Origin: Phragmitibacter flavus
GTDB taxonomy: Bacteria > Verrucomicrobiota > Verrucomicrobiia > Verrucomicrobiales > Verrucomicrobiaceae
Direction of reading: 5' to 3'
Assembly: GCF_005780165.1 (NCBI RefSeq)
Contig: NZ_VAUV01000007.1
Span: forward strand, 305,695 to 369,694
Length of the DNA: 64,000 nt
Shown here: one piece after another, positions 35,706-44,836 of the stretch
Layout of the letters: every line of letters starts with the position of its first letter
Numbering within the stretch: the stretch's first letter is position 1
Made by a program: the position numbers and the translations under genes
Notes under the pieces: model-generated
Told to the model about the DNA's origin: nothing
The model's input: only the letters and a program-made list of their open reading frames with translations
The model's database searches: none

Positions 35706-36431
35706 TCAGCGCTTGATGCCATCCACCACCAGGGAGGGGAGACGCCGGAAATACTCGGTGGTTGCCACCAGGGGATGAGATTCCAGCAGGGGATATTCGG
35801 AAGTCGGAGGGGCAGGAAGGTCCTGGATGAAGTTGCAATCCTTGTCGCAATAAATGACTCCACGGGGTTGAAAACCGGTGAGGTTGAGCGCCTCACTAAA
35901 GCTGTAGATGCTCCATCGGCTGCGATGTTTTTGATGGTGGGTCCACGGGACACGCGGGGACGGATAGGCTGGTGCCTCGGGGGGTTCGTAGGTGCGCAGG
36001 TCGGCATCGGGAACGCAGGTGCGGATGACGCCACCGGGTTTGAGGATGCGCTGGCATTCACGCAGCAGGGCGATGGCATCATCAAGAAACAGGTGTTCGA
36101 AAAAATGCTCGCTGACGATGAAGCTGAGCTCATTGTCGGCGAAGTCGAGTCTGTCCCCGGCCTTGAAGAAGAATTCGCGGAACTCGCAGGAATCATACAT
36201 CTTCTTGAGGGTTCCGGCGTCGTAGCGCGGACGATGGTTCCGGTAGATGGAGGCGAGGAGGAGACGCAGTCCGTTGCGATATTGACCGAACTGAAACTGC
36301 TCGCGGATTTCGTTCGACCAGTTGATGGGGCCTTCGCCGAGGTGGGTCCAGTCTTTGGTGCAAAAGATCTTGGTAGCGGCGGGAGACAGGCGTTCGAATC
36401 GTGATGCGGCAATGTGAAGGAATCGGGGCAT
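35706..36431 (-). CDS. Class I SAM-dependent methyltransferase
   Basis: A 241-residue protein. It matches the methyltransferase-11 type mainly in its middle: DRLDFADNELSFIVSEHFFEHLFLDDA, then ECQRILKPGGVIRTCVPDADL. The motif I Gly-rich loop is weak; the N-terminus instead reads LHIAASRFERLSPAATKIFCTKDW, as in the family that methylates or modifies glycans and appears in O-antigen loci (a predicted SAM-dependent methyltransferase group with truncated N-terminus). The C-terminus GFQPRGVIYCDKDCNF has two Cys. It sits between a GT4 and a GT9 gene. Substrate unknown. Confidence 0.75.
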   Translation of the reverse strand: MPRFLHIAASRFERLSPAATKIFCTKDWTHLGEGPINWSNEIREQFQFGQYRNGLRLLLASIYRNHRPRYDAGTLKKMYDSCEFREFFFKAGDRLDFADNELSFIVSEHFFEHLFLDDAIALLRECQRILKPGGVIRTCVPDADLRTYEPPEAPAYPSPRVPWTHHQKHRSRWSIYSFSEALNLTGFQPRGVIYCDKDCNFIQDLPAPPTSEYPLLESHPLVATTEYFRRLPSLVVDGIKR

Positions 36432-36455
36432 GGGGGCGGGGTAGGAGAGGAGGAG

Positions 36456-37583
36456 TTAAGCTGGAGAAGTGAGATGAAAGGTTTGGTCGAACCAGTTCCA
36501 TAAGTTGGCACCTTGAACATGGGCACTCATGGATTCGCCGATCTGGCGCGAGGCGCGACCCATGGCGTTTCGTTTTTCGGGAGAGCTGAAGTCATGCATC
36601 CTTGCAGCAAAAGATTGGGGGTCGGACGGATCGATGATGTAACCGTTAAGATCGTTCTTGACCAACACGGATGCGGCACCCGCAAATTGGCTGACGAGCA
36701 AAGGAAGGCCGAGGCAGGCGGCTTCGTGGACCACGGCGGCATAGTTGTCGTGGCGGGTGGGGAGGACAAACACGTCGGAGGTGCCGAGGGCGGTTCGCAG
36801 CGATTCACCGCTTTTGAATCCGGTAATTTCGACGTGGTCGTCCATTCCGGTGCGGGTGATGTGTGAGCGCAGCCATGTTTCATCCCCGCCGCCGATGATG
36901 CGAAGTTTGAAGTGGGTGAAACCGGAGTCGCGAAGCACGCGGGCGGCTTCCAGCCAGAGGTCGAGCCCTTTGCGATGGATCAGTTGTCCAAGATAGGCGA
37001 ACACCAGCGGGGAACCGGTGGTATCCTGACGTTCCACCGGCAGGTAACTGCGGCTGTCGATGGCATGGAAGGTGGTGGTCATCGGAATGGTTCGACCACT
37101 CAATGGCGCGAGGCCTGATGGGGAAAAAGCGGCAATGCCGTCCACCCATTTCCCCCAGAAAGAGTGCCACAATCGGGTCGATGCCGAGAACAGATGGGCG
37201 TTGCTTTTGCCCACTTCTGAGGAGACGGCGACGGGCACCCGATGCCACTTTGCATAGACAAGTGCCTGAACAGAGAACAGTGGGAACTCGTGGATCAACA
37301 TGGCGCTCGGGGCGCATTGGGCGAGTTTGGCGATTGCGTCCCTGGAGGGCAAAAAGCGTGTGGAAGTGGCCGAGTTTGAGCTGCCCCCGGTGCGCACGGG
37401 GATGACATCAAAATTGTCGCCTTGGGGCACGACGAGTTCGTCGGGATGTTCATTGCGATAATGTTCGGGCCATAACATCGCGGTCCGCCATGGGGCGGGT
37501 TGAGCTTTGGCAAACGCTTCGTAGAGAGGTTTGAAATAGGTCGCGCGCGCTTTGGTGACGATGGAAATGACTGGCTTGGGCAT
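36456..37583 (-). CDS. GT4-family glycosyltransferase
   Basis: A 375-residue GT-B enzyme. The N-terminal domain begins PVISIVTKARATYFKPLYE. The C-terminal GT4 region includes VFAYLGQLIHRKGLDLWLEA, LRIIGGGDETWLRSH, VFVLPTRHDNYAAVVHEAACLGLPLL with the E-x7-like acidic site, and LNGYIIDPSDPQSFA. It transfers a sugar to the growing lipid-linked glycan in the cytoplasm. The adjacent genes are an O-antigen ligase-like gene (11 bases upstream) and a methyltransferase gene. The donor and linkage are unknown. Confidence 0.87.
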   Translation of the reverse strand: MPKPVISIVTKARATYFKPLYEAFAKAQPAPWRTAMLWPEHYRNEHPDELVVPQGDNFDVIPVRTGGSSNSATSTRFLPSRDAIAKLAQCAPSAMLIHEFPLFSVQALVYAKWHRVPVAVSSEVGKSNAHLFSASTRLWHSFWGKWVDGIAAFSPSGLAPLSGRTIPMTTTFHAIDSRSYLPVERQDTTGSPLVFAYLGQLIHRKGLDLWLEAARVLRDSGFTHFKLRIIGGGDETWLRSHITRTGMDDHVEITGFKSGESLRTALGTSDVFVLPTRHDNYAAVVHEAACLGLPLLVSQFAGAASVLVKNDLNGYIIDPSDPQSFAARMHDFSSPEKRNAMGRASRQIGESMSAHVQGANLWNWFDQTFHLTSPA

Positions 37584-37594
37584 GGGGCGGGGGT

Positions 37595-39157
37595 TCAGAC
37601 GGATTCAATTTTTCCTGAACGTCGGAAGGGAATGCGGACTTTGCGGACGGGATCTGGTGGGACGGTTTCGGAGACGAACAATTCTTCCGCAGAAGGGACG
37701 GATTGTTGGTCATGCAGTTGTCGTGCGAGCATCAGGATACCTCCCGCCGTGAAGATGAGGACGTTGATGGGGAATACGCCCATCACGCTTCCAAACAAAA
37801 GCGATGCCAGCAAACTGGAAAGCATGATGGCAGTCATTGCTGCGGCGATGGCGAGGAGGGACCGGTCAGTGATACGGAGAATGGTTCGGTGCAATTGGAG
37901 GAGACAGAAGGCGGCCATCAAACTGATCAGAAAGACCGGGACCACGCCATGCTTGACCAATGCGCCGGTGAGCACGTCGTGTGAATACAAGGAATTGTCC
38001 TGCCATGCGTCGTTGTCGTGGCCGAAAAGCGTCCAGATGGCGGGGTTGGACATCAGATTGTAGTAGCCAGCCAGGCGGTCCGTGTAGGTGCCAATTCGCG
38101 TCAATTGTTCGGCGAACCTTCCATCGCCTACCACGCTGTTGATCTGCAACTGCAAGGGGCCAATCATATCAATGAGTTGTCTCGAAAAGACGACAAGGAA
38201 TATGAAGAGGGTGACGATTCCCACATACATGCTCAGAGTGGCTTTGCGTGATTTGAAACACCAGCATCCCAGCAAGGTGAAAAAGCCGACCGCAAAGCCC
38301 GAGCGGCCGGTGGAGGCGACAATACCCGCGAAGAAGATCACACTGAGGGGAAGGGCCAGTGCCGGAATGATCAAAGGGCGGCGTTGATCGCTTCTTCTGA
38401 TGAACATGGCTGTGAACGACACTGCGGCCAGAAAGCCGCAGACGGTGGTCAGGGCGGTGTTGGAGTTCAGCGTGGAAAATGGTCGGAGATCATCACCCAC
38501 CAGCTGCTTGATCTCGATGGAGATGCCGGTCAACAGGTAGTCGATTTCGAACTGCTGGTAGCCGAAAATTTTCTGGAACACCCCGTAGATGGCCACGGGC
38601 ACAAAGATCCAGATGGTCCGTTTGATGAGGCGTTCGATGTCCTCGCGTTCTTGAAACAGAACGGGGATCAGGAACAACAGCAGGGCATACAATCCGCCAT
38701 TGGCGACGACGGGGAGCAGTCCGCCGAGGGATCGGTTGCCGCCGACGTAGCTCATCCCGGCATTGATTCCCATGAATCCTGCCGCGACAAAAAGCAGGGT
38801 CCACTGCCGGCCTCGAAGTTCAAGTTTACCGACGGCAATGGAGATGATGACACTGGCCGCACAGGCCGACAGCAGGGTGGGGGGGATGCCGAGGACGTAG
38901 TAGAGGTCCAACTGCGACACCCGGCCCGAGACCACCATGAGGCGTTTGAGGGTGTCGATGTAGGCGCAGATGAAGAGCAGCAAATAGATGCCATTGCGCG
39001 GGTTGATCAGGCCGAACACCGCCACGGCGACCAGCATGAACTTGCAGAGATGACCAATCTCGTTGCCGCCCCCGGTCAGCACGGAAAGCGTCACGAGCAA
39101 TCCGGCCAACAGAGTGACCACAACAAAAAGGATGGTCAGTGGGGATTGTTGATTCAT
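37595..39157 (-). CDS. O-antigen ligase/polymerase-like membrane protein (second)
   Basis: A 520-residue protein with about 12 transmembrane helices. The Wzy/WaaL-type periplasmic loop lies around residues 330-410 (RLAGYYNLMSNPAIWTLFG, then SLYSHDVLTGALVKHGVVP), with the SHD and HGVVP elements resembling the HNxxL and GhhG patterns. The C-terminal 50 residues are soluble. Unlike the ligase-like gene at 27273-29165 it lacks a TPR tail. One of the two probably polymerises repeat units (Wzy) and the other ligates; sequence alone does not say which. A 116-base spacer separates it from the preceding FkbM gene. Confidence 0.75.
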   Translation of the reverse strand: MNQQSPLTILFVVVTLLAGLLVTLSVLTGGGNEIGHLCKFMLVAVAVFGLINPRNGIYLLLFICAYIDTLKRLMVVSGRVSQLDLYYVLGIPPTLLSACAASVIISIAVGKLELRGRQWTLLFVAAGFMGINAGMSYVGGNRSLGGLLPVVANGGLYALLLFLIPVLFQEREDIERLIKRTIWIFVPVAIYGVFQKIFGYQQFEIDYLLTGISIEIKQLVGDDLRPFSTLNSNTALTTVCGFLAAVSFTAMFIRRSDQRRPLIIPALALPLSVIFFAGIVASTGRSGFAVGFFTLLGCWCFKSRKATLSMYVGIVTLFIFLVVFSRQLIDMIGPLQLQINSVVGDGRFAEQLTRIGTYTDRLAGYYNLMSNPAIWTLFGHDNDAWQDNSLYSHDVLTGALVKHGVVPVFLISLMAAFCLLQLHRTILRITDRSLLAIAAAMTAIMLSSLLASLLFGSVMGVFPINVLIFTAGGILMLARQLHDQQSVPSAEELFVSETVPPDPVRKVRIPFRRSGKIESV

Positions 39158-39273
39158 TTCTGCGGGTGGGAGTGAATCCGAGGGGGGGATGCTGGCGGCG
39201 AGATCGCGAAGCAGATGGAAGGTAACCGATTTTCACCGTTGCCGCCAGCGCCAAACTGAAGAGGGCATCCGGT

Positions 39274-40107
39274 TCATTTCGTCATCAGCACATCGCCGCC
39301 GCCCAATTCGCGAAGGGATTTGAAGAAGGGCAGCAGATTGGGGGATTGTCCGGTGAGGTCGCTGCCATGATGTTTGGCAGTGAAAAAATGCGGGCTCAAC
39401 AGGGCGACAAATTCTTCATCCGTCACTCCGGCCACCAGATCCAGGTGGTGGGGAAGGTATTCGATGAAGAGATATTTCGCGCGGCTCAGCAGGTTCGGCA
39501 TGCCTTTCAAGGCGTCTGCTTCACTGCCTTCAATGTCCATGATGATCAGATCAAAGGTTGCGTCGGGAAGGGTTTCGTCGGCTGCCGTCATGGCGACGTC
39601 GACGACTTCTGGTTTATCACTGTAATAGGCGATGTGAGCCTGTTTTGGCAGGCGCTTGGACCCCCCGGAATTGACCCGGCTGAGAAGAAATTGCAAGGTG
39701 CCCGAACTGCTTCCCAAGGCGAGGGGGATCAGGGTGAGGTTGTTGCTCTGGTTGAGCTGACGGTTCAGTTCGAGATAGCGGTAAGTGTTGGGATTGGCCT
39801 CAAACGCGGTGACTTCTGCCGCGACCTTCGCGAGTGGGATGGCCAGCGAGCCGACGTGGGCACCGGCGACCAAAACCTTGCTTTCTGGGCCGATGAGCGG
39901 AAGCAGGGCGTCGAGAAGGTCCTGGCCGTAGACGCCGTTTTTCGCCAGTTCCCATCCCACTCCGACATCTTCTGGGTCGACCACGATGGTGCCGTTTTGA
40001 CTTTTGATCATCAATCCAGTGACATTCGGACCGAGGATTTTGAGTCGAAGCTGGCTCAGGAAATCGCTGCGCTTGAGTCGGTAGTAAGTTTTGAGGGAGT
40101 TTAGCAT
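39274..40107 (-). CDS. FkbM-family methyltransferase (copy 2)
   Basis: A 277-residue FkbM enzyme. Motif I is degenerate but present (SKVLVAGAHVGSLAIPLAKV), followed by VTAFEANPNTYRYLE and the late FkbM motif FDLIIMDIEGSEADALKGM, where Ile-Glu-Gly-Ser replaces the common Thr-Glu-Gly-His. The shifted motif I (AGAHVGS rather than GANxG) suggests a divergent subgroup. It sits between the GT9 gene and the ligase-like gene. It likely O-methylates a glycan sugar. No reason to doubt activity, but the motif change is worth noting. Confidence 0.82.
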   Translation of the reverse strand: MLNSLKTYYRLKRSDFLSQLRLKILGPNVTGLMIKSQNGTIVVDPEDVGVGWELAKNGVYGQDLLDALLPLIGPESKVLVAGAHVGSLAIPLAKVAAEVTAFEANPNTYRYLELNRQLNQSNNLTLIPLALGSSSGTLQFLLSRVNSGGSKRLPKQAHIAYYSDKPEVVDVAMTAADETLPDATFDLIIMDIEGSEADALKGMPNLLSRAKYLFIEYLPHHLDLVAGVTDEEFVALLSPHFFTAKHHGSDLTGQSPNLLPFFKSLRELGGGDVLMTK

Positions 40108-40162
40108 GATGGTGATGTCTGTAGGTGGTTGGGAGTAGGTGGTTGGATGAATTTCGCCATGG

Positions 40163-41281
40163 TCAGGCTCCGGTTTGAGGATCAGACGGCAGGGAGCGTG
40201 CCAGTGATGACGAGTTGCTCGGAGCTTCTGCGGCCTGGATCAGCGCGTTCAACGCTCGGTCGGGACTGATGGCGTGAAGGCAGCATGGTTTGTCATGGCC
40301 CAAGCTCAGCACTTCCGGTGGTGGAAGGCACTCCAATCGGTAGCAAGGGGCGCAGCTCATGGGACTTCTCAAGACGGTGCTCGAACGGGCGCGAAAGGGG
40401 CCGGTGAAAACCTCCGAAGTAGGGCCAAATGCGGCGACCACCGGACAACCCACGCTGATGGCGAGATGGAGCAGGCCGGAGTCATTGCCCATCATGGCAC
40501 CAGCGCCATGCAGCCACCGGGCTGCTTCGGAGATCGAGGTTTTACCCAACAAATTTCGTGCTCCATCGGGAACATCGAAGCCATCAAGATCGTGTTCGCC
40601 GCCAAGATAGATGACGTTCCATCCGAGATTCAGTAAACGCGAACCCAGTTCAACGTAGGAGGCTGCCGGCCAGCGTTTGGTGCGCATTTCCAACCAGGCA
40701 TTCCCGGCACCGGGTGCCAGACAGATATGGCGACGAGGTGGCTCTGAGTCTGACCCTGATGATTGAGGGCGGACGAGGTGCTCCATGTTGTATCCCAAAC
40801 CCCGATCCGCAAAGCCGGAGACTTTTTCCCACAGCTGCAGGTATTGCTGTGACGTGTGCTCCTGCACCTGGCGCTGATCGCGTTTCACCACCAAAGGATG
40901 AGTAAAAGGATGCCAGGGTTTGGGACCTTCCATCAGCAGTCCGCCTTTTCTGCCCGCTCGGCACAACAACATGCCGAGGTTGCGTTTGAGTCCGGATTCC
41001 AGTGAAAGCAACATGTCAGGCTTGCCATGTCGTGAAACCTTCCACCAAACCAGCCACATGCGGCGCGAACCGGAGTCGAGACTGGACCATGCCGCTGGCA
41101 AAGTCACGAGATCATCAATGAAGGGGGCGCCTTCGAAAAGCGACGTCGCGTTGGGACTGCTGAACAGAGTGATTTTGCTCGCAGGAAGATCGGCACGAAT
41201 CTGCTGAAGCAGCGGCGTCATTTGCACAAGATCGCCAAGGGCGCCGTTGCGCACGATGAAGATTTGCGATGCGGGTTTCAT
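40163..41281 (-). CDS. GT9-family glycosyltransferase
   Basis: The open frame runs to a TTG at 41311, but the ATG complementary to 41279-41281 (MKPASQIFIVRNGALGDLV) gives the expected N-terminus, 372 residues. It carries the GT9 pattern RNGALGDLVQMTPLLQQI, APGAGNAWLEMRTKRWP, and GAGAMMGNDSGLLHLAISVGCPVV. A Cys-rich C-terminal patch (SCAPCYRLECLPPPEV) is like that of the other GT9 gene in this locus. It transfers a heptose or similar sugar. It overlaps no neighbour: a GT4 gene precedes it with a 44-base gap and a 55-base gap follows. Confidence 0.85.
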   Translation of the reverse strand: MKPASQIFIVRNGALGDLVQMTPLLQQIRADLPASKITLFSSPNATSLFEGAPFIDDLVTLPAAWSSLDSGSRRMWLVWWKVSRHGKPDMLLSLESGLKRNLGMLLCRAGRKGGLLMEGPKPWHPFTHPLVVKRDQRQVQEHTSQQYLQLWEKVSGFADRGLGYNMEHLVRPQSSGSDSEPPRRHICLAPGAGNAWLEMRTKRWPAASYVELGSRLLNLGWNVIYLGGEHDLDGFDVPDGARNLLGKTSISEAARWLHGAGAMMGNDSGLLHLAISVGCPVVAAFGPTSEVFTGPFRARSSTVLRSPMSCAPCYRLECLPPPEVLSLGHDKPCCLHAISPDRALNALIQAAEAPSNSSSLARSLPSDPQTGA

Positions 41282-41325
41282 CCGATTTTTTTTGAGCAGA
41301 GTTTGAAACAAGTCCGGCTGATGTT

Positions 41326-42606
41326 TTACGACCGCGTTTGTAGAGCTTGGGCTCGTGGACTAGCAATGACTTGTTGATAGATGCGCTGATAGTCGGCCGC
41401 CCTGGAGGCCGGATCGGACAAGGCAAAAATGTTTGATTGAATCTCGGAGCGGGGGAGGAATGAAGGATGATGGATGGCCCGCTCGAGTGCCTTGGCCATC
41501 GCTTCGATGTCGTAGGGAGGCACCAGAAACCCATTCCTGCCATCTTCGATCAGGTCAGGCAGACCACCCTGATGAAACGCGATGGTGGGTGTGCCGCATG
41601 CCAGTGCTTCAACCACGGTGTTGGGTGAATTGTCTTCCCGTGAAGGACAGACGAAAACGTCGGCGGCACTGTAAGCCTGAGCGAGGACGGAGGTGTCATT
41701 GATGCGGCCAAGGTGGCGGATTTGAATATCTCCGGCCTGCCAGTCCATTCCTTCGGATGCTCCAAAGACCAGCAAAACGATCTTCGAGGTGATGGATGGA
41801 TCGAGCGAGGCAGAAAGCCTCCGTAGTGCTTGCAGAAAAAGATCCGCGCCTTTGCGTGGGGCACTGGCACCCTCGGCACCGAAGAGCAGGCAACGAGAAT
41901 CATGAGCCAGCCTGAATGCGGCTTTCGCGGAGACTGGATCGGCAGCCGGCCAACTTTCCTTGGGGAAGGCGTGATGTATGTGTGAGACTTCCCAGTTTCG
42001 AAAAATTTCACTCTCCCGGGCCTCATCGGCAAGCCAGGCCGACGGGGCGGTAACGGCTCCTTTGGGCGTTCCCAGGCAGGACAGCTTGTGTTGGAAAATG
42101 CGGGTGGCCAAACGCTTGGTCGCTGCGGGCCAGTGATCGTCAAACAGGGGTCCGTGTTCTTTTGGTAAATCCATCATGTCCCCGCGATAGTGATATCCGG
42201 GTGAGAAAGGAAGCATGTCATGAAGCGTCCAGACGACAGGCACGGGGAAGGAGGCTACTTGTCTGGCGGAGACCAATCCGTCGAAGACGCCATGAAGTTG
42301 AATCACATCGGGATTATGGCGGCGAATGGTGGAGGCGATCAGTCCGGGAACCCGTGAGGTGCGCAGATGAATCGCTGCCGATCCATAGCGCACGCGAAGG
42401 GCTCGTCGATGCAGGGCGGGAGCCCATTGCATCCACCATCGCTGCGCGGGATGCTGCATGGAGAAAATGTGCTCAGGCGGTGATTCCGTGCCTGTGCCGA
42501 GGGCAACCACCGAGTCAACACCGATGTCACGCAACGCATGATGATTGCGAATGGCGGCACGGCCAACGCCTCCGTCATCTCGCAAAACGAGGTGCAGCAC
42601 TTTCAT
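41326..42606 (-). CDS. GT4-family glycosyltransferase
   Basis: The start is set at the ATG complementary to 42604-42606, which overlaps the stop of the upstream methyltransferase gene (ATGA), giving 426 residues that begin MKVLHLVLRDDGGVGRAAI, the Gly-rich GT4 N-terminus. The C-terminal half has LLFGAEGASAPRKGADLFLQAL, VLLVFGASEGM, VFVCPSREDNSPNTVVEALACGTP with the expected Glu pair, and GRNGFLVPPYDIEAM. It belongs to the glycan assembly machinery in the cytoplasm. A frameshift-free, full-length gene. Sugar specificity unknown. Confidence 0.88.
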   Translation of the reverse strand: MKVLHLVLRDDGGVGRAAIRNHHALRDIGVDSVVALGTGTESPPEHIFSMQHPAQRWWMQWAPALHRRALRVRYGSAAIHLRTSRVPGLIASTIRRHNPDVIQLHGVFDGLVSARQVASFPVPVVWTLHDMLPFSPGYHYRGDMMDLPKEHGPLFDDHWPAATKRLATRIFQHKLSCLGTPKGAVTAPSAWLADEARESEIFRNWEVSHIHHAFPKESWPAADPVSAKAAFRLAHDSRCLLFGAEGASAPRKGADLFLQALRRLSASLDPSITSKIVLLVFGASEGMDWQAGDIQIRHLGRINDTSVLAQAYSAADVFVCPSREDNSPNTVVEALACGTPTIAFHQGGLPDLIEDGRNGFLVPPYDIEAMAKALERAIHHPSFLPRSEIQSNIFALSDPASRAADYQRIYQQVIASPRAQALQTRS

Positions 42607-43394
42607 GAGTCGGAAGCGGTGCTGGAAGGGAGGATCGGTGATGGGGTTTTCTTGCGCATCACGCATTGATTGCTGAGATAGGCGGTGGTGAGCAGGAACC
42701 GACCGATGGCTGGTCTGACGGCGCAGGTGGCGATGTTTGCCAATGCCTGCCCCCCTTGCATCGCCTTCGAGTAGAGCCAGCGCAGTGGTCGGTTGGTCGT
42801 GGCGTTGAAGAACCAGGCGCTGGCGTAGGAGAACATCGAAACGAAGACTTCCAAGGCATTGCCAGCCTGCTTGATTTCGAGGATTTCCAGTCCGGACAGC
42901 CCGGCACAGCGTTTCAGCTGGTGGGGAGTCAGTCGAACAAAATCGTAGGGCTGCTCATGCAGAAGATAGTTGAAGGGAGTGGTCAGGATGAGCAATCCAC
43001 CCGGCTTCAGCACCCGGGTCATCTCGGCAATGGCTTCCTCGGTTTCCGGGACGTGCTCCATGACTTCGCTGCACAGGATCAGGTCGACCGAATCGGTCGG
43101 CAGAGGAAGGCTAATGATGGGGCAAAGATGATCTACCGTGCCGGCATGATTCTGCTCGATGTCGGTGCTTTGGTAACGCCCGCCCAGGGATTCAATCGTC
43201 GCCCGCAAGGGCTGTTCCCCACAGCCAACATCGAGCACTTCCATGTCAGGTTTGATGCATTCCGATAGCTTCGTCAGGACGAAGTCGCCCACGTGTTTCA
43301 CCATGAAATAGTCACTGGAGGCCAGGCTGGGATGGTAGTGGGTTCGGCGAATTTGGGGCATGGATGAAGGAATGGCTGGGAGGATTTTTGCCAT
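42603..43394 (-). CDS. Class I SAM-dependent methyltransferase
   Basis: Start is the ATG complementary to 43392-43394, which overlaps the flippase gene's TGA (TGATG), giving 263 residues. Motif I is MEVLDVGCGEQPLRA; STDIEQNHAG follows; then the acidic motif VDLILCSEVMEHVPETEEAIAEM and VLKPGGLLILTTPF, all of the methyltransferase-11 type. The C-terminal 60 residues have a hydrophobic patch (WFFNATTNRPLRWLYS), which may associate with the membrane. It probably methylates the glycan or its lipid carrier end. It is coupled to both neighbours. Confidence 0.85.
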   Translation of the reverse strand: MAKILPAIPSSMPQIRRTHYHPSLASSDYFMVKHVGDFVLTKLSECIKPDMEVLDVGCGEQPLRATIESLGGRYQSTDIEQNHAGTVDHLCPIISLPLPTDSVDLILCSEVMEHVPETEEAIAEMTRVLKPGGLLILTTPFNYLLHEQPYDFVRLTPHQLKRCAGLSGLEILEIKQAGNALEVFVSMFSYASAWFFNATTNRPLRWLYSKAMQGGQALANIATCAVRPAIGRFLLTTAYLSNQCVMRKKTPSPILPSSTASDS

Positions 43395-44794
43395 CAAGAC
43401 GCTTGCGATGTTGTCTTGGGGATGTGTTTTAGCCAGTGCCTGACGTCAATGATGCAGGCAGGGAGATTGATCACGGCGATGGCGACCGTGCTGGCGGCGA
43501 CCACACCGACCATGCCGTAGGTTTTCACCCAAAACAGGGCCAGAACCAAATTCAAAACAGCCGTGACGGCGCTGTAGATGGTCATCATTTTGATGCGGCC
43601 CAATCCGAACAGCAGGGTGGCGAAGGGTGTGGTCAATCCGAGAAGAAAATTCCACAGGGCCATCCAGATCAATACCCCATTCGAGGGCACTGCTTCAGGG
43701 CCTGCCCAAACGCTGATGATTGAGGGGGCGGCCAAATACAGGCCGGCGCAAAGAACGGCAGAGGCGGCGCAGCTCAACCAGAAATGACGTCCTAGGGTCT
43801 TCAAGATCCATGGATGATCCCCTTTCGCGAGTGCCTCGGTGTAAGTCAAAGAAAGCAGGCCGCCCACCATTGATTGAAGCAGAAGAGAGTAGGAGAACAG
43901 CCTCTGTGCGACGCTGTAGGGAGTGACACTCGCGGCCCCCAGTTCATGCACAATGATCAAGGTGCCAATTTGGGAAACCATCGCCCAGGTGATGCTGTTC
44001 GCAAAAAACCAAAGACCTTTGCGGATCAAATCGGTGGCATGCCGAAGGTCAAATGCTTTCCAGCGGGGGGCGAGCCAGGGTTTGTGTTTTTGAAACAGCC
44101 AGACGGCGAGAACAATTCCTACGATGACCGATGCTCCGGAGAAACAGCCAATCAGCACCGGAAGGCCGGCTTGAAGCCAGCAGGCGATCACCAGAGCGGC
44201 AAGAGTGAGCAAATTGATGGCGATTCCGAAGGCGTTGACGGTCGCGAACTCCTGGTAGGCGGACAATACGCGAGACGGAATCGACAGCGGAAAGTTGATG
44301 ACAAAGAGGATGAAGGCGACCATCAAGGCCGGCACCAATTCGGACTTTGTCAGTGGTTCGACCACATTGAACAGGCTGTTCCAGGGAATCCATGGTGCCA
44401 CCAACAGGAATACCGCTCCCAGCGCCAGGGCGACAAAGGACAGGGCGTAAAACGCTGAGGAGACCGATTGTTGTGCCGCCTTTTGGTCGTCGCGGCCATA
44501 GGCAGTGGCCACGGACAGGGAGAGACTGTAGCTCAACCCTAAATCGGAAAGTGCGAGCCAGCTCAACAGCGAGGTGATGGCCATCCACAATCCATATCGC
44601 TCATCTCCCAAATGCTCGATGGCGAGGGGAACGGAGAGCACGCTGACCAGCAGTCCCGTGGTCTTTTGAGCTGCGGATCCCAGAAAGCCGCGACCAATCT
44701 GGCGTGCCCGACGTTGCCCATGGCTGTGTTCGGGATCCTTGTTTCCCACCAACAATGCCAGCACGGCGCGGAGTCGGTGGAAGAGTTGATTCAT
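43394..44794 (-). CDS. Wzx-like polysaccharide flippase (MOP superfamily)
   Basis: The start at 44794 (MNQLFHRLRAVL) fits better than the upstream codon at 44821. The 466-residue product has 12-14 predicted helices, LGSAAQKTTGLLVSVLSVPLAIEHLGDERYGLWMAIT being the typical MOP/Wzx first helix pair in short pieces: FLGSAAQKTTG and LGDERYGLWMA. Wzx flippases move undecaprenyl-linked repeat units to the periplasm for Wzy polymerisation. Together with the two ligase/polymerase-like proteins this indicates a Wzx/Wzy-dependent route. The stop overlaps the methyltransferase start. Confidence 0.85.
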   Translation of the reverse strand: MNQLFHRLRAVLALLVGNKDPEHSHGQRRARQIGRGFLGSAAQKTTGLLVSVLSVPLAIEHLGDERYGLWMAITSLLSWLALSDLGLSYSLSLSVATAYGRDDQKAAQQSVSSAFYALSFVALALGAVFLLVAPWIPWNSLFNVVEPLTKSELVPALMVAFILFVINFPLSIPSRVLSAYQEFATVNAFGIAINLLTLAALVIACWLQAGLPVLIGCFSGASVIVGIVLAVWLFQKHKPWLAPRWKAFDLRHATDLIRKGLWFFANSITWAMVSQIGTLIIVHELGAASVTPYSVAQRLFSYSLLLQSMVGGLLSLTYTEALAKGDHPWILKTLGRHFWLSCAASAVLCAGLYLAAPSIISVWAGPEAVPSNGVLIWMALWNFLLGLTTPFATLLFGLGRIKMMTIYSAVTAVLNLVLALFWVKTYGMVGVVAASTVAIAVINLPACIIDVRHWLKHIPKTTSQAS

Positions 44795-44836
44795 GAAGGG
44801 AAATGAAGGCCGCCATGGCAATGGAAGCCAGGCTGG